Of a stretch of 26,695 bases of DNA, positions 1 to 8,467 are shown piece by piece. This stretch comes from Dinochytrium kinnereticum (Eukaryota; Chytridiomycota; Chytridiomycetes; Chytridiales; Chytridiaceae), in the NCBI GenBank assembly GCA_027604005.1, contig JADGJT010000323.1, forward strand, positions 1 through 26,695, given 5' to 3'. The position numbers and the translations under genes are program-made. The notes under the pieces are model-generated. The model saw nothing but the letters and a program-made list of their open reading frames with translations. It ran no database searches and was not told the origin of the DNA. Every line of letters starts with the position of its first letter. Position 1 is the first letter of the stretch.

Positions 1-164
1 TGGCCCCCCTCTCTCACAGCTGTAAGGATAGAACCGCCGAAAACCCGTTCCGTCCCCACACAACCACCTTCCACCTTTCCTTTTCCCCATCCAAATTCCC
101 GTGCCCAATACTCTCAACCTCAACCACCTGCATCCCAAGCAACGGCGTCCGAGCGTTCCGTATG
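1..164. repeat. Left arm of terminal inverted repeat
   Basis: Reading inward, this arm is the reverse complement of the right end of the window (26532-26695). Comparing base by base, positions 1-77 are identical. Single mismatches follow at 78, 125, 157 and 160, and similarity is lost after 164. The arm holds coding sequence of the big CFAP97-NACHT-WD40 gene (last ~50 codons, stop and 13 bases downstream), so it is a duplicated gene end and not a transposon terminus. The exact 77-base match touching both sequence ends suggests a graph overlap from a k=77 de Bruijn assembly. Confidence 0.95.
14..164 (-). pseudogene. 3'-terminal fragment of a paralogue of the CFAP97-NACHT-WD40 gene
   Basis: On the minus strand this reads in frame with the C-terminal ~50 residues of the gene ending at 26682, with a stop at 16-14. 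Of four differences, one is synonymous (GTT to GTG) and three change the residue (Gly to Glu, His to Asn, Trp to Arg). The last two lie next to the point where similarity ends. Upstream of 164 the frame runs into unrelated sequence and reaches a stop near 207. So it is either a truncated copy, a final exon whose upstream exons I cannot recognise, or one side of a misjoined inverted duplication. The intact reading frame over the shared part argues against an old decayed relic. Confidence 0.55.
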
Positions 165-950
165 TGCACTTCTTTTGGGAAGGGACATTTTACATATGTT
201 TTACTGTGCTTTTACCTATAGACAGAAAGGATAGGACTCATTATTATTTTACACGGATTACATGACTTTCACCGAAACGTCTGCCAGTCCTCCCTCTTCT
301 TTCTTGGACATTCTTTGTTTTGGCTCTGGTGTGGGCCTGATGAGATGCGGGGTTAGATTCTACCGCCCCGCTGTGGTGTGAACAGCCCATTTTGTGCATT
401 CAAGTGGCAGGCAAACGCGTTTGTTCTGTCGCTTGAATGCATTTGAACGAAAACCACACACTGGCTGGAGTCCTCGTTGGATGAAGGAAGGGAATGGCCA
501 GAAGTAGAATGGCACTGTGAATCTTCATCATCCATACTCTACAGGATAGATTCACTCTTCTGCTCGCGTTTTCCCCCCCTTCTTTTCTCCAAGTACGTGT
601 GCTGGAGGTTTGGGACGCGTGTAGACGCGTTGTAGCTTGTTTTTTGCACCCTTTTTCTTATTCCTTCTCGGAGAAAGGTGTGATGAATTCCCGGGGAGGG
701 ATGCAGGCCCTTTTATCCCAAAAGCATCAGCGTTGAATATCTCACGCGTGTCTGCCGGCAAAACGACGAGTTTTTTATCCTTTTTTTCTCGACGTTCTGA
801 ACGTTGCCCATCGGATAGCAGTGACAAGTTCACCTTTCGATCAAAAAAAAAAAAAAAAAAGGAGAAGGGGACGGCTGGAGACGACGACGACGACCTCCAC
901 TTCCTCAACCTCAACCTCACCTCCAAGGCCTTGCATCGCCTTAGCTAGCA
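165..950. other. Intergenic region upstream of the EIF1AD-like gene
   Basis: No gene is supported here. The small minus-strand frame at 353-535 (60 codons) has no recognisable family. Notable sequence: an A18 run at 843-860 and a short GAC/CGA triplet run at about 880-893, both just upstream of the start codon at 951 and probably within promoter or 5' UTR. Confidence 0.5.
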
Positions 951-1927
951 ATGGGCAAAAAGCAGCTCCGCCAGCAGGCCCTCGATGCCTGCCCGACGCC
1001 TCTCCAGGACGATCGATACGTTGGAAAGGTGAAGGAGATCCGCGGAGGCGGGCTGTACGAGGTGGATGTTGCCTACCCTGTGGAGGAAGGAGGGGCGGAT
1101 GCTGCTGCTGCTGCTGCTGCTGGAGGAGAGTACAAGGTGAAGATGGAGTTGGTCAAGTTGCCGACGAGGTTTAGGAATGCAGTTTGGATAAAGAGAGGTT
1201 AGTTTTTTGTTGCGACAAGTGCCTCTTTTGGGAAGCGAGGGTTACGAGTGAGGCGAGGCGTTGTTGTGGCGAGTGAGATGGATGAGTTCTTATGGGGAGC
1301 GAAACTGGGCTATACGTTTTTATGTCTTCTTTTATCGATCTTTTCTTTTCTTTTCTTTTTTCCCTCTCTTTCTGTTCGGGATCAACTGCTGAAGGCCGCC
1401 TTTGACGGCACGAGCGGAAAAAGAAATGATAAAGGCTGCTTATCACACTTTTTTGAGTGAGGAATGCTTTTCGGGGCACTCCCACCACCATGTTCTCCAG
1501 TTGACCAAAGCAAGTTGCAATAAGGCTGACCTCCCACTCATCCTCCACTCTTTTAACAACAGGCAGCTTTGCCATCATTCAACTGACTCCCGCAACCAAA
1601 ACCAAGATCACGGGCGAGATTCTCCACATCCTTCGACCAGAACACATAAAGGACCTAAAGTCTCAAAACCTCTGGCCTTCAAAGGTCTTTGATGTTGAAC
1701 CTGTTGCTGTTGCTCGACGAGAGGAGGGGAGTGAGGAGGAGGAGGATGATGATGGTATATTTGTGAATAGGAATCGGAGGGGAGCGGAAAGTGACGATGA
1801 CGACGAGGAGGAGGAGGAGGAGGTTGAGGAAGAGGCAGTGGTGACGACTGGGGAAGAGAGCGGGGATGCTGTCGAGGTGGCCAGTGCTGGAATGCAAGAG
1901 AGGAGGGAGGGAGATGAAAGAAGATGA
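951..1927 (+). CDS. EIF1AD: EIF1AD-like S1/eIF1A-domain protein
   Basis: Exons 951-1197 and 1563-1927, 203 aa. The intron (donor GTTAGT, acceptor ACAACAG) splits a glycine codon. The N-terminal half is an eIF1A-like OB fold. The best match is the stretch ending in WIKRG, which corresponds to the same motif in animal EIF1AD; the strand after the splice continues with SFAIIQL and GEILHIL. The acidic tail contains IFVNRNRR, matching the LFVNTNRR element of EIF1AD, followed by Asp/Glu runs. The family is thought to bind RNA and act in the nucleus, but its role is poorly defined. Odd feature: a loop insertion with seven alanines encoded by (GCT)7. It stands alone on the plus strand, about 1.2 kb before NNT. 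The start is the first ATG of the frame and gives the expected family N-terminus (MGKK). Confidence 0.85.
1101..1121 (+). repeat. (GCT)7 triplet repeat coding poly-Ala
   Basis: Seven perfect GCT triplets inside exon 1 of the EIF1AD-like gene encode Ala7 in a loop of the OB-fold region. Length variation would keep the frame. Confidence 0.9.
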
Positions 1928-3119
1928 GCCTTGCGTTTCCTGTCATTACTTTTGCTTCTCCCGCGCGTTTTGTTTCGTCCTCATCGAACCTCACACCCTG
2001 AATATGGTTTAACCTCACATCACACATACCATCATCACCTCCATCATCATTGTTTTATACCCGCCTTTTTGTTCTTTTGTTCGTCTTACAGTAATCAAAC
2101 TTCTTTATACTCGTGAGCTTTCTGGCCGCTGGTGGTCAAGGTCCCTCTGCTTTGTTTTCTTTTTCGTCTGTCTGTCTGTTTTTCTTTCTTTCTTGTAGTC
2201 TCTGTTTAATACAAGTAAAGCGAGCGAGCATTCTACTCTCTCCTCCTTTTAAACCCCATTTTCTGATTCCTTCGTTATGGCATCGTGACTCTGGTCTTCT
2301 TCGTCTTCTTCGTCTCGCCCGTCTCCATTGCTGCGGGGAAATGCTTAAAAAACCAACTGAAAAACCAACTGATCTTATCGATCGGAGCGAAGGGCAAGCG
2401 CGCAGCCTTTCTTCCGCTTAACATCCTCCAGCCCATCACTCGGCATCAGCGCCAAAGTCTCTTCTTTGACGTTTTTTTTTTTTTTTTGCGAGCAGCTCAA
2501 CGGCAGCCAGACGGATGTGACAGCGTTGATTCTTTGCCCCTCGCCTGCACCGCACTCGGCCCCGTCCGTCCGTCCGTCCGTCCGTCCATCGGCATCTGCG
2601 CACACCACAGCACAACGCGCGACGCGGCAACGGCGGCATCTCTCCGCATCGCTGGGCCTCTCTCGGCCAAGGGATTTCAGCGCTGGAACGCTGGATATTC
2701 GCGCGCGCACCGCCAGAAGAATGCCAGCGGCCCCAGATAAAAAGAAACGAGCAAATGCCTTATCGGCCGAGATATCCGCAGCGATATTCAAGAAGGAGAT
2801 TATCTTCCCGCCTCGCTGCCGGTCGGTGAAAAAAAACAAGGTTTTTCTTCTGCACCCCGAAAAAGCGGCAGATCCTTGATTGTGCCCCCATCTCTCGCAT
2901 CTCGACAACCCCCACCATTGACGACGACGACGACGGGCGATTGACGGGCCAACGAACGACGACGACGACAGACGGAACTCGCTCGAGCTGCATCGCGCTT
3001 GATACCCTCGGCCGACTGCATACGGTGGGTGTTGACGTTCGCTTTCATCGCCCATTAAAACGCGCTCGCTTCTAACCCCCAACACCTATTCATCCCCCTT
3101 TCAATGGGCATTCAACGCG
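1928..3119. promoter_or_regulatory. Intergenic region: EIF1AD 3' side and NNT promoter/5' UTR
   Basis: This 1.2-kb stretch has no supported gene. Long frames on both strands (for example minus 2375-3085) are low-complexity and resemble no family. It carries a T16 run (2472-2487), a CCGT tetranucleotide repeat (2562-2587), and GAC/CGA triplet runs near 2921-2970. Two AGATAA-type sites (2735-2740 plus, 2800-2805 minus) fit a GATA-factor consensus, but such short sites are expected by chance. The part nearest 3119 should be the NNT promoter and leader. Confidence 0.5.
2562..2587 (+). repeat. (CCGT)6 tetranucleotide microsatellite
   Basis: Six perfect CCGT units plus CC, in the intergenic DNA upstream of NNT. 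Confidence 0.9.
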
Positions 3120-6100
3120 ATGGCAGAACCACCTGCTCTCCTTTCAATGACGCTCATCATGGCCGCCGCGATGGCCCTTCGAGGCCATCGTCGCATCCAC
3201 TCACCCTCCCTCACCGCATCCGTCACCCTTCTGCGACTCCGCACTCTCACAACCACCCCCACCGGAACACCATACGCTGACCTCACCATCGGGGTCATCC
3301 GCGAATCCTCTGCCAACGAAAACCGCGTGGCCCTCACCCCCGACAACGCCGCGCTCCTCCTCAAGAAAGGGTTCAAAGCCGTCAAGGTTGAAAAGGGGGC
3401 CGGCAAGGCTGCGAGCTTCACGGATGAGATGTACAAGAAGGCTGGTGCTGTGCTTGTGGATGACAGGAAGGAGGTGCTGAGGGGGGCGGATGTTTTGCTG
3501 GGGGTTAGGCTGGTCCAGGCTGAGGAGGTGGGGGAGCTGAAGGAGGAGGGGAGTTTGGTTTCATTCGTTTATGCGGGGAGGAATGCGGAGACGGTTGAGG
3601 CCTTAAAGAAGAAGAGGATGACGGTTTTGGCCATGGAGCAGATTCCTAGGATCACCCGAGCCCAGGTCTTTGATGCCCTCAGGTGAGTGCAGATAACCTT
3701 TCATCCGAAACGAAGCGAGATATTAGCCTTTTTTCACTTTTGCTTTTGGGTTCCTTGACGAACGAGTTCAAAGATACAGTTATTGCTGCTCTTTTGATTT
3801 CATGTTGATATGCTGCTCCATGCACTCTCATGCTCACCATAGCCTCACCCTCCCGTTTTTTTAACAACTACCTTGCTCCACTTCTCACCACAGCTCCATG
3901 GCCAACATTGCAGGGTACAAGGTATAAATTCAACAGCACCCCTCACCTCAGGCTAACAACCACCACCACCCCTCTTTCAAACCTTTCCCCTCCTACAAAA
4001 AAAATAATAATAATGCATTAGGCTGTCCTCGAAGCCTCCAATCACTTTGGTCGATTCCTTACCGGCCAGATAACCGCCGCCGGCAAGATCCCACCGGGTA
4101 AAGTCCTAATCATCGGTGCGGGTGTGGCAGGTCTAAGTGCCGTCGTCACGGCTCGCCGTCTTGGAGCCATTGTAAGGGCTTTTGATACCCGTAGCGCTGC
4201 CAGAGAGCAAGTTGAGAGTCTCGGCGCAGAGTTTTTAGAGGTTACTGGGGTACAGGAGAGTGGGGATGGGGGTGGAGGCTATGCTAAGGTTATGAGTAAG
4301 GAGTTTATTGAGGCGGAGATGAAGCTCTTTATGGAGCAGTGTAAGGAGGTGGATATTGTTGTGACTACGGTGGGTTTTTCTGATCTATTTTTGTTTCTTT
4401 TTGCTGTCGGTGGTTTGGTTTGGGTCATTTTTGCTTTTGCAGTTCGATATGTTTTCGTTTTCGCCACCACCCCTCATTTCTTTTCACCTTCATATCTTTC
4501 ACTGTTCTCCCTCCTTATTTTTCTCATCCTCCCGTTTTCTTTCAACATTCACCTAAACACATATCATTCCGGAAATCAAGGCCCTGATTCCAGGCAAGCC
4601 CGCTCCTAAACTTATCACCAAAGAGATGGTTGCAGCCATGAAGCAAGGGTCTGTGATTGTGGACATGGCTGCAGAGGCTGGAGGAAATTGTGAACTGACC
4701 AAGCCTGGAGAATTGGTTGTCACTGAGAATGGTGTCAAGATTATTGGTAGGGAATTCTGTTTTCGTTTTGCTCTCTCTTTTTTTCTTTTTGTTCCTTTTA
4801 TTTTTCTTCTTTTTTGAGGGGACAATTGGCTTTGCTGGGTGGAGATTGTGGGTTCATGAAGTTGCGGGTTTCGTGCTATGTTTGAGTCGGCCTTCTACCT
4901 TGTACCCATTCGCGAATCCCGTCTCGTTTTTTGTTTTATTTTGTGTTTTTTATCTTTGGTTCAGGTGGATGTGGATATCACAAACCCACTTCAACTCGTA
5001 AACTTTTGCGATGTCCCAGTAACGACAAGTTCTGCTTCCCGCCCCCTTCTCCTTGTTTACCAAATCCCTAACCACTCCCTATCCAAACAGGCTACACCGA
5101 CCTCCCCAGCCGTCTCGCTACCCAGTCCTCAACCCTCTACTCCAACAACATCACCAAGTTCCTTCTCTCAATCGGTGACAACAAGAGCCACTTCAACATT
5201 GACCTCCAGGACGAAGTCACACGCGGCGCTATTCTCCTTCACAAAGGCACGCATCTTCCTCCTCCACCCCCACCGCCAGCCTCGGCCGCCCCGGCTGCCA
5301 AACCTAAGGTTGCTGAACCGGAGCCTGTGAAGGCTTTGACGCCGTTTGAGGAGAAGAGTAGGGAGGTTGCGACGGTTACGGCTGGGGTTGGAGCGGCTAT
5401 GGTTTTGGGGAAGGTGACTGGTGCGGCTTTTATGAGCTCCTTGACGACTTTTTCGTTGGCGGGCTTGATTGGGTATAGGGTTGTTTGGGGGGTGAGTTTT
5501 TTTTTTTGTCATTTTGTTGTTGCAGTTGCTATTTGCTTATTCTTTTGTATTCTTCAATCCCTTAACTAATCATTATTCTTTCCATAGGTCGTCCCTGCAC
5601 TCCACTCTCCTCTCATGTCCGTGACCAACGCCATCTCCGGCATAGTAGGAGTGGGCGGAATGTTCTACATGGGAGGCGGCCTGGTGCCCTACACTTTTGC
5701 TCAACTCCTCGCGGCCGTTTCTGTGCTTTTGGCCAACATCAATGTGTTTGGAGGCTTTGTGATCTCGCAACGGATGTTGGATATGTTTAGGAGGGCGGGG
5801 GATCCTGAGGATTACTCGTGGCTTTACTTGGCGCCGGCTGCTGTTTTTGGTGGGGGGTTTGTGTGGGCTGTTGCTGGAGGGGCTGCGGGGGTCGTGCAGG
5901 CTGGGTGTGAGTGGAATTCTTTTGGCTTTTTTTTTTTTTTTTTGATGGAACCCCCCCCCCCCCCCCTGTTTTGTCATTCGTGATTTGAAATGTGGAGACA
6001 TAACATTTTTTTTTTCTCCCCCCCCGCCCTTCTTTTTCTTTCTTCCTTTTCTTCACGAAAAAAAAAAAAGACCTGGCTTCCACTCTTCTCTGCATCGGCT

Positions 6101-7871
6101 CTCTGAATGGTCTCGCGTCCCAAGTCACTGCCCGCTCCGGTAACTACATGGGCATGCTTGGCGTCGGATCTGGTATTCTCGCCTCCCTTCTCGCCGTCAA
6201 CTTCTCCCCATGGGTTCTCGCTCAATTCTCCATCCTCACCGCTATCGGTGCGGGTATTGGTGTTTACTTTGGTCGCCGCGTAACCCCTACCGAGTTACCG
6301 CAGACTGTTGCCGCGTTGCACTCTGTGGTTGGTTTGGCGGCGGTGTTGACTTCGGTTGCTTCGTTTGTCGTTCATCCTTCTGTTGACTCACTGCCGAGGG
6401 TGATTGCTTACCTTGGGACTTTTATTGGTGGGGTGACGTTCACGGGGAGTTTGGTTGCGTATTGGAAATTGGCTGGGCAGATGTCGTCCAAACCGTTGGA
6501 GTTGCCCAACAAGCATTTGATCAACATTGGGATGGCTGCTGGCAATCTGGCGGTCATGGGTGCATTTTTGTCCGCTGGCCCTACGTTTGGTTTGCTCTGT
6601 CTGTTGGCGAACACGGCGTTGAGTTTTGCAAAGGGGTATCATTTGACGGCTAGTATTGGGGGGGCGGACATGCCGGTTGTTATAACGGTTTTGAACAGTT
6701 ACTCGGGGTGGGCCCTTTGTGCTGAGGGATTTATGCTCGGTGAGTTTTTTGGGGGGATGTTTACTGTCCTCCCCCTTTTTTTTGTTTGTTATTTACATTT
6801 GCAACTGTCATTTCGTCGTTTTGGGTGGCAAATTCTAACCTTCTTCCTTTTTTCTGTGGTGTAGGTAACGACCTCCTCACCGCTGTTGGCAGTCTTATCG
6901 GTGTCTCTGGAGCCATCCTCTCATACATTATGGTGAGTCCCCGTTCCTAGCGAAACCCACCCCACAGAAATAGCACAACAAGCTCATCTCCCTCCCAAAA
7001 ACAGTGCAAGGCCATGAACCGATCAATCTGGAGCGTGATTTTTGGCGGCGCATGGTCAACAGCCTCAACCGTTGCCTCCGACTCTGCGGCAGCCAAAACC
7101 GGCCCGGTTCAAGAAACAAGCATTGAGACGGTTGTTGATGACCTTGCTTCGGCTGAAACGGTGATCATTGTGCCTGGTTATGGACTTGCGGTTGCTAAGG
7201 CCCAGTATGCTGTTGCGGATATGGTGAAGATGTTGACCGAGAGGGGGGTCAAGGTTCGGTTTGGGATTCATCCTGTTGCTGGGAGGATGCCTGGGCAGTT
7301 GAATGTTTTGTTGGCTGAGGCAGGAGTTCCTTACGATGGTGAGCTCTTTCTGTTGTTTTTTTTTTTTTTTTTGTTGTTGTTTTGATTAATATTTTGCTGT
7401 TTTGTTGTTTGCCTTGTCCTTTTTTACGTGTTGATGGACTTGCTAACCCAATCTTCCATTTCACCTTTTTTCTTTTCAAGTTGTTTTGGAGATGGAGGAG
7501 ATTAACGAAGACTTTGGCGAGACCGACGTCACCCTTGTCATTGGTGCCAATGACACCGTCAACCCACTCGCCATGGAGCCCGGAAGCTCGATTGCTGGCA
7601 TGCCGGTCCTTCACGTTTGGAAGGTGCGTCCTCCCCCTCCGCCTTCTTTTTGCCTTAATCTTTGGTTCTGAACGTTTCAACTCCCTCTCTTGTTGTTCTC
7701 CAGTCGAAGCAGGTCATTGTTATGAAACGTTCGATGGCCTCTGGATACGCGGATGTCCCGAACCCGCTTTTCTTTAAACCTAACACCAAGATGCTGTTTG
7801 GAGATGCTAAGGCCACCTGTGATGGGTTGAGGGATGCGCTGGTGTCTTATTTGGATAAGAGCAAGAAGTGA
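3120..7871 (+). CDS. NNT: Mitochondrial proton-translocating NAD(P) transhydrogenase
   Basis: Exons 3120-3682, 3894-3921, 4022-4369, 4581-4746, 5091-5491, 5588-5906, 6071-6739, 6865-6932, 7005-7338, 7481-7623, 7704-7871; 1068 aa. The enzyme passes hydride from NADH to NADP+, driven by proton entry across the inner mitochondrial membrane, and supplies matrix NADPH. Residues 1-50 form a basic, Ser/Thr-rich presequence. Domain I (about 55-440) has MANIAGYKA and the NAD loop GAGVAG (229-234). Domain II (about 470-850) is a run of hydrophobic helices with [16 protein letters not shown] and [20 protein letters not shown]. Domain III (about 880-1068) has [39 protein letters not shown] and the final [11 protein letters not shown] block. 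Domain order and length match the single-chain animal enzyme. An Ala/Pro-rich linker (near 425-445) precedes domain II. Upstream ATGs are absent; in-frame ATGs at 3150, 3159 and 3171 are alternatives. Confidence 0.95.
3894..3921 (+). other. NNT: 28-nt microexon of NNT
   Basis: This exon completes a Ser codon and adds SMANIAGYK, a nearly invariant segment of transhydrogenase domain I. It is bounded by CACCACAG before it and GTATAA after it. Without it the conserved segment is lost and the frame breaks (28 nt is not a multiple of three). Automatic gene finders often skip exons this small. Confidence 0.85.
5927..6069 (+). repeat. Homopolymer cluster in NNT intron 6
   Basis: Within the 164-nt intron 5907-6070 there are T17 (5927-5943), C16 (5951-5966), a further T/C-rich tract and A12 (6058-6069) directly before the acceptor AG. 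Exact lengths may be unreliable in any assembly. Confidence 0.85.
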
Positions 7872-8467
7872 TTAGAACCTATCGTCGACATTATTATTTT
7901 TTTTCTTCTTCTTCTTCCCTTTTTCATCATATGTGGCCCGTTTATTTTTATCTTCTTTTCATGTCCTTTTTTGAACTTTATGATAGCCTTCTTTTTTTTT
8001 TTTTCTCTTTTCCTGCTGATGGTCTCCAAGGCGGCCGTTTCTTCAGTTAAAGTTTTTTTTCTCGTCGCTGGTGTTTCTGCCTTTTGTTATGTTTTCGTCT
8101 CTTCTGTGCAGGAATTCTCTGTTTTTCCACTTGTTATGTTTCTTAAGACGACGTTTCGCACCTTCTTGCTCGCCCCTCTTTTCTGCTTCCATCCTCGCTT
8201 GGTGAGGTGCAGCGCGAGACGGCGCCTCACCTCAACCGCGTGCGCATCCAGCTGAATGGTGAGTGTCGCGTCCGCGGAAGTACGCGCCAACGCGCTGGCG
8301 ATCGCGCCTTGCCTTGCCCAGGGAGGTTCAACCCGTCGTCGCGTCTCCTCCTCCTTCGGAGGGCTCAGCTCAGCAACTTTGAAAAATTCAGAGGTTGAAT
8401 TTGACCTTGAGCCTCTCTGGAGTGGAGACGTCGGGCCTCACCGCACCCCAATCGCATCGCAGGAGAC
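7872..8467 (+). promoter_or_regulatory. NNT 3' flank and leader of the ankyrin-DysF gene
   Basis: No gene is supported. The first half is very T-rich with several T runs, fitting an NNT 3' UTR. The second half is GC-richer. A strong donor (GTGAGT at 8259) and an acceptor (CGCAG ending at 8462) frame a possible 204-nt 5' UTR intron, ending five bases before the proposed start ATG at 8468. This is inferred from splice consensus only. Confidence 0.4.

Noticed and set aside
1..164. Terminal inverted repeats as transposon ends or telomeres
   Set aside because: The arms are coding sequence of a large gene, no transposase is present, there is no telomere repeat, and the 77-base identity fits an assembly overlap better.
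353..535. 60-codon minus-strand frame as an upstream exon of the left-end paralogue
   Set aside because: A short faint resemblance around a Cys-Val-Val segment is too weak, and no convincing splice pair joins it to the fragment at 14-164.
843..860. A18 run as the tail of a retrotransposed copy
   Set aside because: There is no upstream gene-like or LINE/SINE sequence and no target-site duplication was seen; homopolymer runs are common throughout this window.
1608..2027. Minus-strand Pro/His-rich frame
   Set aside because: It is antisense of the acidic GAG/GAT-rich tail of the EIF1AD-like gene.
2375..3085. 236-codon minus-strand open frame upstream of NNT
   Set aside because: It is dominated by simple repeats (CCGT, GAC, poly-A) and Arg/Ser runs, resembles no family, and lies where the NNT promoter should be.
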